Shown in pieces: positions 55,805 through 64,000 of a stretch of 64,000 nucleotides of DNA (positions within the stretch are counted from its first letter, which is position 1; every line of letters begins with the position of its first letter). The stretch is taken from NCBI GenBank assembly GCA_024637095.1, contig JAGXFV010000008.1:1-64000 (forward strand), in the 5' to 3' direction. Source of the stretch: Actinomycetes bacterium (GTDB lineage: Bacteria; Actinomycetota; Thermoleophilia; RBG-16-64-13). A program made the position numbers and the translations under genes. The notes under the pieces are model-generated. The model was given only the letters and a program-made list of their open reading frames with translations, was not told the DNA's origin and did no database searches.

Positions 55805-56590
55805 TCAGTCGTGCGCGCCGCCACCGTGGTTGCAGCCGCCCTCGCCGTGGGCGTGATTCTCCCCGTGGTGATGCCCACAGGTCGCCGGTCCGGGCTCGAC
55901 CTCGCCCCGCAGGTAGGCTCCCACCGCCTCTTCGGCCGGCCCCGATACCCCGCAGATGACTTCGAAGCCGGTGCGCTCCAGCGCCTCCCGCATGGGAGCG
56001 CCCATCCCGCCGGCCAGGATGACATCCACTCCGCGGTCCTGCAGGAAGGTCGCAAGCGCGGAATGATTGTGCTGCATGCCCGGCACCTCGTATACGGATC
56101 TCTCCTGGATAGCGCCGTCCTGCGTCGAGGCCACGAGGAACTCCCGCGTGCGCCCGAAGTGCTGGTTGACGGAGCCCGACTCATGAGGAACTGCGATTAC
56201 CATTATCTCTCCTTGGTTTTCTGGGACGGTGCCGCCCCGAACGCTTTGTTCTTTCGACCCGAGCGAGTTCCCCCGCCGCACGCTCTCGCGCCGCTCCTTT
56301 AGAACAGCTACAGGTCCGCCCTCGACCGCCAAAGCTTCGCCGCGCCAAATGGCTTCCACCAGGGCCCGCCGGGCCTTGCCCGCCGTCCGGCTTATCGAGG
56401 AGCGCGACACCCCCAGCGCGGTGGCGGCTTTCTCCTGACTCAGCCCCTCGAGGTCGAGAAGCCGAAGTACCTCGAGGCCGTCGAGGGACATCCGGTGAAG
56501 AGGCGTATCAACGGGAAGATCCGCCGCCGGCGCGAAGAACCGCGCTGCAATGGGGGCGTGCAGGCAGCGCCATTTTGGCGGGCGCGACAT
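55805..56590 (-). CDS. DUF134 (HTH) - NifX/NifB-like FeMo-cofactor-binding domain fusion with His-rich tail
   Basis: MSLDGLEVLRLLDLEGLSQEKAATALGVSRSSISRTAGKARRALVEAI; MVIAVPHESGSVNQHFGRTREFLV...; CGHHHGENHAHGEGGCNHGGGAHD. Confidence 0.88.
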   Translation of the reverse strand: MSRPPKWRCLHAPIAARFFAPAADLPVDTPLHRMSLDGLEVLRLLDLEGLSQEKAATALGVSRSSISRTAGKARRALVEAIWRGEALAVEGGPVAVLKERRESVRRGNSLGSKEQSVRGGTVPENQGEIMVIAVPHESGSVNQHFGRTREFLVASTQDGAIQERSVYEVPGMQHNHSALATFLQDRGVDVILAGGMGAPMREALERTGFEVICGVSGPAEEAVGAYLRGEVEPGPATCGHHHGENHAHGEGGCNHGGGAHD

Positions 56591-56621
56591 CAGCAGGACA
56601 GGAGTGCAGGGTCAAAGGTTT

Positions 56622-56640
56622 TGCACATATGTGCATTATA
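56622..56640 (-). promoter_or_regulatory. TATAAT -10 abutting a perfect palindrome TGCACATATGTGCA
   Basis: Minus strand TATAATGCACATATGTGCAAAA, 32-50 bp upstream of the DUF134-NifX ORF start. Confidence 0.7.
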
Positions 56641-56831
56641 GCAGTCCCCGCAGCCGGCGCTGTGCGGCTGGAACTGGTTGGGGTTGCTGGGCCGGAGGCC
56701 TACCTAAGGCAGGTCGGCAGGGGGCCAGGGGGTGGGGGTCGGTCAGACAGACAAGGCCGCCCGGCGCAGAAGGTCCGGGCGGCTTCGTAGCTCGGCAGGC
56801 GAAACGTCAAACTGCGGCGAGAACCAACCGC

Positions 56832-57239
56832 CTAGACGATTTGCTCGCCGGCGTTGGGGCCGGCGGTCATGTCCCACACGGATTGGACCTCGATCCTCAC
56901 CACGTACTTGGGATCGGGAAGGTCTCTCTGCAGATCGGCGATCTGCTGCTTGACCCTTTCGAACAAATCTCCGGACTGGATCATGTCCGCCACGCCCTTG
57001 ATCTGGACGGCAATCCGCTTCTCGGGATCGAAGATGCCCACCGCCACCCGACTGTTGTAGAGCAGGTTGTCGCGGGTCTTCTTGGAGAAGAGGTCGGCGA
57101 AGAAGATGTGCTCATCATCAAGCAAGGCCCCGCTGCCCTTGATGGCCACGTTGGGCCAGCCATCCTCGCCGATGGTGGCAACCCACACGTTTTGTCCACC
57201 GGTCAGCGCTTCCTTTACGTTGTCGGGCAGCTGGGCCAT
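56832..57239 (-). CDS. Pyridoxamine 5'-phosphate oxidase-like FMN-binding protein
   Basis: LPDNVKEALTGGQNVWVATIGEDGWPNVAIKGSGALLDDEHIFFADLFSKKTRDNLLYNSRVAVGIFD. Confidence 0.88.
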   Translation of the reverse strand: MAQLPDNVKEALTGGQNVWVATIGEDGWPNVAIKGSGALLDDEHIFFADLFSKKTRDNLLYNSRVAVGIFDPEKRIAVQIKGVADMIQSGDLFERVKQQIADLQRDLPDPKYVVRIEVQSVWDMTAGPNAGEQIV

Positions 57240-58219
57240 CAGGAGTCCTCCTGGTCGATTATGCGTTCGATCTCATTAATGTCCTCCGGGCGGGAGATGA
57301 AAACCACGCGGTTGCGCACCTCGTCCCCCGGGGCGTTGCCTCGGTAAGCGTCGAATGTCCACTTGCCGTTCACCATGCTGAAGAGGCGAAGCTCCTCGTC
57401 GAGTTCCACGACGCCCTTGGCCCGGACCACTTTGGGAAGCCCCTCGATCCATTCGCGAAACTCGGCCTCGGAGCTGGGAGCCCATTCGGCCACCATGGAG
57501 AGCAGACGGTCGGGCGGCGTCACCTCGGCGGTCTCGTCGCAGAGCAGGTCCTCGATATAGGCCTCGAGCTCCTCCTCGGTCATGCTCAGCCCCACTCCGC
57601 CCTCCCCGGTGCGCCCCTCGAGCGCTCCCGTGTGGAACAGGTCCCCGAAGTCCACGTCGGCGTATGTGGTCTCGTAGAACCGGGGCTCGGGGTTGAGCTC
57701 CTCGATGATCGCCTTGATCTTCTCCAGGTCGCCCGGCTCGGCCAGGTCGATCTTGTTGATGATGAACACGTCGGAGGACTCCAGCTGCTTCTCGATCGCC
57801 AGGAACGACTCGTAGGTATCCAGGAAGTTGGCCGCGTCGACCAGGCAGAACTTGTCCCGCAGATTGAAGGCTCCGCCGAAGATGGGCAGCTGCAGGTCCC
57901 GGTCGAGGTCGCGCGGATTGGCGACGCCGGTGGTCTCGATCAGCATGACGTCGGGCTTGACCGAAGTCGCGATCTCATGCAGGCCCTTGATGAAGTCGGT
58001 TTTGACGCAGGCGCAGAAGATGGAGCCCTTGCTGATCTCGAGCATGTCGAGATCCTCACCCTCGACCAGCGTACCGTCGAGCCCCACGTCTCCGAACTCA
58101 TTCATCAGGATGAGAAAGGTCATATCCTCGGGCACCCGCTTGATCAGCCGGTTGAGGAAGGTGGTCTTCCCCGCCCCCAGGAAGCCCGAGATCAGGTAGA
58201 CATCGGTGCGCTCAGCCAT
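57239..58219 (-). CDS. CobW/P47K (COG0523) family GTPase
   Basis: VYLISGFLGAGKTTFLNRLIK, MNEFGDVGLDGTLVE, SIFCACVKTDF, INKIDLAEPGDL. Confidence 0.92.
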   Translation of the reverse strand: MAERTDVYLISGFLGAGKTTFLNRLIKRVPEDMTFLILMNEFGDVGLDGTLVEGEDLDMLEISKGSIFCACVKTDFIKGLHEIATSVKPDVMLIETTGVANPRDLDRDLQLPIFGGAFNLRDKFCLVDAANFLDTYESFLAIEKQLESSDVFIINKIDLAEPGDLEKIKAIIEELNPEPRFYETTYADVDFGDLFHTGALEGRTGEGGVGLSMTEEELEAYIEDLLCDETAEVTPPDRLLSMVAEWAPSSEAEFREWIEGLPKVVRAKGVVELDEELRLFSMVNGKWTFDAYRGNAPGDEVRNRVVFISRPEDINEIERIIDQEDS

Positions 58220-58469
58220 TCTCGGCCAACCTTTCCCGAATGGCCTGCTCGATCTGCTCGACCTCGAGCAGTTGGCCGGAAGATACCAGCTCACCGGCCA
58301 CGACCAGCGCGGGGGTGACCCTGACTCCGTGCTGTAGGAAGACGTCGATGTCATCGACCTTCTCGACCAACGGCGGATCTTCCCCATTGATGCGCTCCGC
58401 AGCCTGTTGCGCACGCGCGTAGAGCTCGTCACACTTCTTGCAACCCGATCCCAAGATCTGAATGCGCAT
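58212..58469 (-). CDS. Small redox-active disulfide (thioredoxin-fold) protein
   Basis: MRIQILGSGCKKCDELYARAQQAAERI...VRVTPALVVAGELVSSGQ. Confidence 0.9.
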   Translation of the reverse strand: MRIQILGSGCKKCDELYARAQQAAERINGEDPPLVEKVDDIDVFLQHGVRVTPALVVAGELVSSGQLLEVEQIEQAIRERLAENG

Positions 58470-58643
58470 GCGTCCTCCAGGGCAACTGAATCGGCGACAT
58501 TGGCGAAAATCGACGCTGTTGTGGAAGCATCCCTTCCGATTCTAGCATCGAGAGGCCGATGGTCAGACCGGCAGTCCGGCAAGCATTGGTGGGTCACCTC
58601 GCGGGCAAAGCGCTAGAGTTGCGGTCGAAAGGGAGGGAAAGAA

Positions 58644-59579
58644 CTGAGTCAAAGGGACGACGGTCGAGCGGTAGGTGCGTGGGGTCCCCTGGCCCTGGTC
58701 GGAGCGGCCACGGTCTGGGGGACGATGTACTCGATCACCAAGTACGCGCTCGAGTTCGTGAACCCGCTGGCGCTGGTCTCGGCCCAGAACCTGCTCGCCC
58801 TGGCCGTGCTCCTGCCGCTCACGCTCCCCGCCCTGCGCCGCCTACCCCGCCATCTACTGCTCAAGAGCGCGGGTATGGGATTGGTCGCCACAGGAGCCTC
58901 GATCTGCCTGTTCGTCGGGCTGGACGGGACCAGTCCGGGACTCTCTGCCTTCATCATCGCCCAGCTGTCCATCGTCACCCCCCTGCTGGCGGCCCTGCTC
59001 GGGCAGGGCTCCATAGACCGTAGGCTGGGCGCGTCGATACTGCTGGTGGCCTCGGGAATGGCCATCGTCTTCTTGCTGGGGGAACCCACCGCCTACTCGC
59101 GCTCCACGCTGGTGCTGCCTCTGGCCACGCTGTTTCTTTCGATCCACATGCTGGCGGTCAATCGGCTGACCCACCAGGTTCAGGCGCTGGCGTTGGTCGC
59201 CATACAGACTTTGGTAACGGGCACGCTGACGCTGATTCTCTCCATGACCCTAGGACTGTGGCCGGACAATCCCACCGGTCTGAACGGCTGGGTGCTGCTG
59301 GCCCTCGTCTACGGCGGGCTGGTGGCGACTCTCGGTGGTTTCCTGCTGCAAACCCTGGGTCAGCGGCGGACTCCGGTGACCCACGCCGGACTCTTCATCA
59401 GTCTGGAAGGCGTGATCGCGCTGACCGTGTCTGTGGCCGTGGGTCTGGAGAGCCTGGGCACGCGGCGCCTCTCGGGCTTCGCCCTGGTCCTTACGGGCAC
59501 GCTGCTGGCCCAGCTCGACGCGGGCAGAGTGCAGAAGGACGCAGAGGCGAGCCGGGCGGAGCTGGGTCCGCCGGTCTAA
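58644..59579 (+). CDS. EamA/DMT-family transporter (probable CTG start)
   Basis: First TM GPLALVGAATVWGTMYSITKYAL lies upstream of ATG 58725; GGGAGGG SD 6 nt upstream of CTG 58644. Confidence 0.88.
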   Translation: MSQRDDGRAVGAWGPLALVGAATVWGTMYSITKYALEFVNPLALVSAQNLLALAVLLPLTLPALRRLPRHLLLKSAGMGLVATGASICLFVGLDGTSPGLSAFIIAQLSIVTPLLAALLGQGSIDRRLGASILLVASGMAIVFLLGEPTAYSRSTLVLPLATLFLSIHMLAVNRLTHQVQALALVAIQTLVTGTLTLILSMTLGLWPDNPTGLNGWVLLALVYGGLVATLGGFLLQTLGQRRTPVTHAGLFISLEGVIALTVSVAVGLESLGTRRLSGFALVLTGTLLAQLDAGRVQKDAEASRAELGPPV

Positions 59580-59648
59580 CCCGGCAGGCGGTGACAAGGG
59601 GTCGGCTCGGGGTTGAAGCCAACAACCCTAAGGCGGGGGGCGCCGGCA

Positions 59649-60587
59649 TTAGGCCGAGGCGAGTGTGCAGCGATTTCTGTCCGAACGCTTGCTCGCGTAC
59701 ATCGCCTGGTCGGCCCGCTCTATCAGTTGGTCGTAGCCTTCGCCCGGCTCCGCGGCCGCCGCTCCCAGGGAAACCGTGACCGAGATGCGCCGCCCCTCGA
59801 AGAGCATGTGTGAGTGTTCCACGAGGGCCCGCATACGCTCGGCGGCCCGGCCCACCTCCTCGAGTTGGGCGTGGGAGAGGATCACCAGGAACTCTTCGCC
59901 GCCCCAGCGGCCCACCATGTCCCCGCCCCGGCTGGCACTGGAGAGGCTTCGCGCCACCATTCCCAACACGGCGTCTCCGGCGGCATGGCCAAATTCGTCG
60001 TTTACGCCCTTGAAGTGGTCGATGTCGACGAAGGCGACGCCGTAGCGCCAGCCGTAGCGCTGGAACTCCTGGGCGCGTGACTCCAGCGTTTCTTCGAGCA
60101 GGCGCCGATTGGGCAGGCGGGTCAGAGGATCGACATAGGCGATCTCCCCCAGTTCCTCAAGTTGCTGCATTAGATGGTTACGTTCGTTGTCCGAGACGAA
60201 GGTCTCGATACCGGTGACTTCTCCGGTCACCGGGTCTACGAAGCGGCTTACCCGCACGGCGACTGGTACCCGGTGCCCGCTTTTGTGGTGCAGAAAAAGG
60301 TGGGCCTCGCGCCGCTCCCCGTCGGACAGCGATGCGGCCAGCGGACAGTGTCCCGTGCACAGTTCGAGTCCCGAGGCGTCCACGTGGTTGAGTATGGAGT
60401 CGTAACAGTGAGACCCCACCACCTCTTCCGCTGAGTAGCCCGTGATCTCCTCGGCCGCCCGGTTCCAGTAGATGATGCGCCGGTCTTCGTCGGTCAGGTA
60501 CACGGCCTCGTGGAGGTGGTCGACGATGCCCCGAGACCCCTCGTCGCCGAGAACCGCACTGGAGATGTCGTCCTCATTGCCCATCAT
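59649..60587 (-). CDS. PAS-GGDEF diguanylate cyclase
   Basis: EAVYLTDEDRRIIYWNRAAEEITGYSAEEVVG; FVDIDHFKGVNDEFGHAAGD; RWGGEEFLVIL. Confidence 0.93.
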   Translation of the reverse strand: MMGNEDDISSAVLGDEGSRGIVDHLHEAVYLTDEDRRIIYWNRAAEEITGYSAEEVVGSHCYDSILNHVDASGLELCTGHCPLAASLSDGERREAHLFLHHKSGHRVPVAVRVSRFVDPVTGEVTGIETFVSDNERNHLMQQLEELGEIAYVDPLTRLPNRRLLEETLESRAQEFQRYGWRYGVAFVDIDHFKGVNDEFGHAAGDAVLGMVARSLSSASRGGDMVGRWGGEEFLVILSHAQLEEVGRAAERMRALVEHSHMLFEGRRISVTVSLGAAAAEPGEGYDQLIERADQAMYASKRSDRNRCTLASA

Positions 60588-60724
60588 CGCTCCGTGTAAC
60601 TGCAGGTCTATCTATGGATGTCTATGTTCTCGGCCTCCCTCCGCATAATCCTGAGTGGTATTCGCGGGTGCGGCGAGGGCGCGACTTGCAACTCCGGGGC
60701 CTGGACATGCAATCGCTGCGCAGC

Positions 60725-61495
60725 CTAGGCGGACTTGGGGAGCACCAACCGTCCCTTCTCCTGGACCACGCGCCCCGATTCGCGCAGGGTCTTCATCGTC
60801 CGAGTTACGGTCACCCGATGAGACCCGGTAAGAAAGGCCAGTTCCTCGTGGGTCAGGGGAAATTGGATGGCGAGCCCTGCCTCGGTTTCGTGCCCGTGCT
60901 CGCGCGCGACGGTGACTAGAACGCGGTAGAGTCGGTCTTCCAGGCGGCTCTCGGACATGCTGTCCACGCGGCTCACCAGCCAGGTCACCCGACTACTGAG
61001 ATTGCGGATCACCTGGTAGCCGATGGCGGGGAACTGCTCCACCAGCCTCTCGAAGCGGGTGCGCGTAAAACCGCAGACCAGGGTGTCCTCCACGCATAAC
61101 GCGCTCACCGGATATTCGCTCTCCTCGCTGAGCATGGCTTCTCCGATGACGTCCCCCGCCTTGCGGATGTCCAGAATCAGCTCGCGCCCGTCCTCCGTGG
61201 CCTTGGTCAGCTTGAGGCGGCCGGCCTTGACCAGGAACATGGCGTCCGCGGGAGTGTCCTGATGAAAGATCTCCTCGCCGGTCTGGTAGCGGGCCCGCCA
61301 GGCGGCGGCCAGCAGAGCCTCCACTTCACCCCGGTTGAGGCGCTCGAACATCCACAGGTGGGCTAGGCACTCGGGGGCGAGTTCGGCTCCTGGCCCGGCC
61401 AGTTCTTGGCAGAGGCAGGAGGGAGGACCCAAAATCTCGGCCGAGGACGGCCGCAGCTGCCGTGTAGACGGGGAGGACGACTCGCTATTGCTCAT
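60725..61495 (-). CDS. Crp/Fnr family transcriptional regulator
   Basis: RYQTGEEIFHQDTPADAMFLVKAGRLKLTK; HTH FPLTHEELAFLTGSHRVTVTRTMKTLRESG. Confidence 0.93.
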   Translation of the reverse strand: MSNSESSSPSTRQLRPSSAEILGPPSCLCQELAGPGAELAPECLAHLWMFERLNRGEVEALLAAAWRARYQTGEEIFHQDTPADAMFLVKAGRLKLTKATEDGRELILDIRKAGDVIGEAMLSEESEYPVSALCVEDTLVCGFTRTRFERLVEQFPAIGYQVIRNLSSRVTWLVSRVDSMSESRLEDRLYRVLVTVAREHGHETEAGLAIQFPLTHEELAFLTGSHRVTVTRTMKTLRESGRVVQEKGRLVLPKSA

Positions 61496-61583
61496 AGTCG
61501 GGATGCTAGCAGCGGGGAGGCCCGGTGGACGGCAGGGCTTGCGGAAAACCGGCCACCGGGCCCTTCGCTTGGACGAACGGTCC

Positions 61584-61823
61584 TTACTGGACTGCGCGGT
61601 CCACGATCGTATCGGCTACCGCATCCGCCGAGCGGAAGGGGAAGTCGCTCGGCTCGAGTACTCCGCCCGCATCCCCGGCACGGAGCTTGACGCCGTTGGC
61701 TTCACAGGTGGTGTCCGCTCCCTGTGGGAAGGCCGACAGCAGTTCCTCGGGCGATTCCAGTGGGAAGTCCGCGCCCTGCAGGGCCTCTCTGATCTGCCGC
61801 TTGAGTTCCGTCTTGGTATCCAT
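61584..61823 (-). CDS. MTH865-like family protein
   Basis: ELLSAFPQGADTTCEANGVKLRAGDAGGVLEPSDFPFRSADAVADTIVDRA. Confidence 0.82.
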   Translation of the reverse strand: MDTKTELKRQIREALQGADFPLESPEELLSAFPQGADTTCEANGVKLRAGDAGGVLEPSDFPFRSADAVADTIVDRAVQ

Positions 61824-61895
61824 CTCGCGCCCCTTGTTCGCAGCTTACAGGTCTCGGTCTGTAGCTCCAGTCTAGACCTACGGGCGAGGGGCTGC

Positions 61896-61911
61896 TGTAG
61901 CGTTTGCTACA
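61896..61911. promoter_or_regulatory. CRP-architecture palindrome TGTAGCGTTTGCTACA
   Basis: TGTAG-N6-CTACA, 73 bp upstream of the MTH865-like gene. Confidence 0.55.
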
Positions 61912-61926
61912 TCCGGTTTCGGTCCT

Positions 61927-62712
61927 CTAGCGTGGCAGGCGATGACGCACGTCCACCCGGGTCAGCATCGCGCGGGGAGGCGCCTGGAGAACCGCAAGGA
62001 CCGCCTGCGCCACATCCTCGGGTTCCAGTTTGTTGCGGGAAGCGAAGTCGGGGAGATCGGTCATGGCGGTGGCGGTCATGCCCGGGAGCACGTCCGACAC
62101 CAGCACTCCCTGCTCGCGCACCTCGTCACGCAGGCTCGCGCTGAAACCCATCACCCCGTGCTTTGCCGCGGAGTAGGCGGCGTGTCCCGGCCAGCCGTGA
62201 ACGCCGGCCCCGGACACGATCTGCACCACATGACCCCTAACGCCGTCCTCAGCCGGCGGCTGTGCCAACATCCGCCGCACCGCCTCCCGCGAACACAGAA
62301 AGACCCCGGTCAGGTTGACGGCGAGGTTGGTCTCCCAATCCTCGAGCCTGGTCTCGGTGACACTACTCCTGATGAGCCCGCCGGCGGCGTTCACCAGCAC
62401 GTCTACTCGGCCGAAGCGGTCCGCGGCCTCCTCGAAGAGGCCGGCCACCTGGCCTTCCATGGTGACGTCGGTGGGGACGGTGAGGATGCGCTCGCCGACG
62501 GTCGTCGATCCGGGTGTTTCGAGGCCGGCACCGCTCAAATCTGTACTCTCGCGGGTCGCCGGCTCGAGACTCTCGCGGGCGGCGGCCAGACCGGGTTCGC
62601 CCCGCGCCGCCAGCACAACCCGACTCCCGGCCGCCAGTGCCGCGCGAGCGACCGCCAGACCAATGCCCCGGCTACCGCCGGTGACGACCACGGTGACCCC
62701 TTCCAGATTCAA
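61927..62712 (-). CDS. Short-chain dehydrogenase/reductase
   Basis: VTVVVTGGSRGIGLAVARAALAAG, NAAGGLI, AAYSAAKHGVMGFSASL; TTG start with GGAGGT SD. Confidence 0.9.
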   Translation of the reverse strand: MNLEGVTVVVTGGSRGIGLAVARAALAAGSRVVLAARGEPGLAAARESLEPATRESTDLSGAGLETPGSTTVGERILTVPTDVTMEGQVAGLFEEAADRFGRVDVLVNAAGGLIRSSVTETRLEDWETNLAVNLTGVFLCSREAVRRMLAQPPAEDGVRGHVVQIVSGAGVHGWPGHAAYSAAKHGVMGFSASLRDEVREQGVLVSDVLPGMTATAMTDLPDFASRNKLEPEDVAQAVLAVLQAPPRAMLTRVDVRHRLPR

Positions 62713-62853
62713 TCCACTTGACCTCCGGGCCCAGAGTGCTCTCGGCGGCGGCTGCGCTGCGCCGCCCCCTGCCTGTTCTCGGGCGGCGCGAGCCGTCTCC
62801 GCCGCCACAGGATGCTCTTGGTGCCTGGTCCCCCCGTCTCCTAGAATGTAGGC

Positions 62854-64000
62854 ATGCCCGACCTTCAACAACTCCAAAGCGACCTGCAGCGGGCGGCGTC
62901 CTTCGACGAAGCCGTTGAACTCTTCATGCACTGGGCGCGGGAGCTCTCCGGATCCGAGGCCACCACGGTCCGCGTCTTTGGCCAAGACGGCAACGGGCAG
63001 CAGCTGCCCGAATCCCAGCCCGCCGCACTGCAACTGCTTCCGATCTGTGGCCACCAGGGGGCCACCGCGGCTTACTTGCGCGACGAATCGGTCGTGGCCC
63101 ACGGCGAGTGCATGTGCGGCCGGGTGGCGGCGGGGCAGACCGACGCCGACCTGCCTTTCTTCACGTTCGACGGTTCTTTCGCCTGGGGTAAAGTGCAGAC
63201 GCTGTCTCAGGTCTTCTCGCCCCAGGAACTCGGGGCCCTGCGGGGACGCTGCATTGCCGAAGGCTACGATTCCTTAGCCGTGATTCCCCTCTGGGACGGA
63301 GAGCAGCGCGTGGGGATCCTTCATCTCGCCGATCGCAGGCCGGACCGCTTTGACGACAACCTGGCCCTTCTCGAGCACGCCGGCCGGTTGGTCGGGGCAG
63401 AACTCGCCCGCTTCGGCGACGAAAACCATGCCCTGCGCTCCCTGGAAGCCGCGCTGATGCCCCTCGATCCGCCGCGGGTAAGCGGGTTGGATGTTGGGGT
63501 GGACTACGCCATGGCCTCCGCCATGTCCGAGTTCGGCGGTGACTTCTACGATCTGGTGGAGCGGCCAAGCGGGGAGACCATGGTCTTTCTCGGCGACAGC
63601 ATCGGCAAGGGAATGGACGCCGCGGGCAATGCCGCTCGTTCTCGGCTGGCGCTCAACGCCCTGGCGCGGACTGCCGCGAGCGCGGGGGAATTCATCGACC
63701 GGGGAGACCGCCTGATCGACGAGTTGCTGCCAGAGGGCAAGTTCGTGACGCTGGCCGCCGCACTCTTCCCGGCAGCCGGCGGGCCGGTTCGAGTGGCGCT
63801 GGCGGGCCACCCCCGTCCTCTTGTCTTCCGGCACGGCGGCCGGATCGAGGAAGTCCCCGCCCCTTACGGCCCCCCTCTCGGTGCGCTTCCCAGCCGACGG
63901 CAACAGGTGGAGGTCGAAGTCACGCTCGAACCCCAGGATTCCCTCCTGCTCTTCAGCGACGGCATCATGGATGCCCGCCGCGACGGCGTCCTCTTCGGCG
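62854..64000 (+). CDS. GAF-like/SpoIIE-type PP2C phosphatase (truncated at window edge)
   Basis: Open ATG ORF to window end, absent from the supplied ORF track because no stop is reached; HGECMCGRVAAG, SEFGGDFYDLVE, LGDSIGKGMDAAG, LLLFSDGIMDAR. Confidence 0.9.
   Translation, partial: MPDLQQLQSDLQRAASFDEAVELFMHWARELSGSEATTVRVFGQDGNGQQLPESQPAALQLLPICGHQGATAAYLRDESVVAHGECMCGRVAAGQTDADLPFFTFDGSFAWGKVQTLSQVFSPQELGALRGRCIAEGYDSLAVIPLWDGEQRVGILHLADRRPDRFDDNLALLEHAGRLVGAELARFGDENHALRSLEAALMPLDPPRVSGLDVGVDYAMASAMSEFGGDFYDLVERPSGETMVFLGDSIGKGMDAAGNAARSRLALNALARTAASAGEFIDRGDRLIDELLPEGKFVTLAAALFPAAGGPVRVALAGHPRPLVFRHGGRIEEVPAPYGPPLGALPSRRQQVEVEVTLEPQDSLLLFSDGIMDARRDGVLFG

Noticed and set aside
55805-56590. 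Two separate adjacent genes (DUF134 and NifX) rather than a fusion
   Set aside because: No stop codon between the domains in the same frame; an internal start before MVIAVP remains possible and is noted in the findings.

Overview
This window is high-GC and actinobacterial in character. It is mostly densely packed chromosomal genes; I saw no phage, transposase, CRISPR array or rRNA. RNA genes: tRNA-Ser(GGA) and a full-length SRP RNA (Alu and S domains) directly upstream of dnaX, followed by ybaB and recR.

The most interesting block is ~36.3-52.7 kb. One divergent locus encodes a LctP/GlcA-type permease, UspA, a three-subunit glycolate dehydrogenase (GlcF/E/D), malic enzyme, a CitE/malyl-CoA lyase-type protein, a succinyl/malate-CoA ligase alpha and beta pair with a small FixX-like Fe-S protein between them, a four-subunit 2-oxoacid:ferredoxin oxidoreductase, and a GntR/FadR-type regulator. 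Together these could form a self-contained glycolate/glyoxylate oxidation cycle: glycolate -> glyoxylate; glyoxylate + acetyl-CoA -> malyl-CoA; malyl-CoA -> malate + ATP; malate -> pyruvate; pyruvate -> acetyl-CoA. Repeated TGGTCnnACC-like palindromes and a 3 x 16-bp tandem repeat lie in its intergenic regions.

Other notable items: an S-layer-domain hexaheme cytochrome c; an internally deleted UdgX-like gene; a pseudo-receiver/thioredoxin-fold/TrxR-like fusion with all expected catalytic motifs missing; several genes whose homology starts upstream of any ATG/GTG/TTG (CTG or ATT starts); and several palindromic operator candidates. All functional calls come from reading the translated sequence by eye. 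No database search was run.
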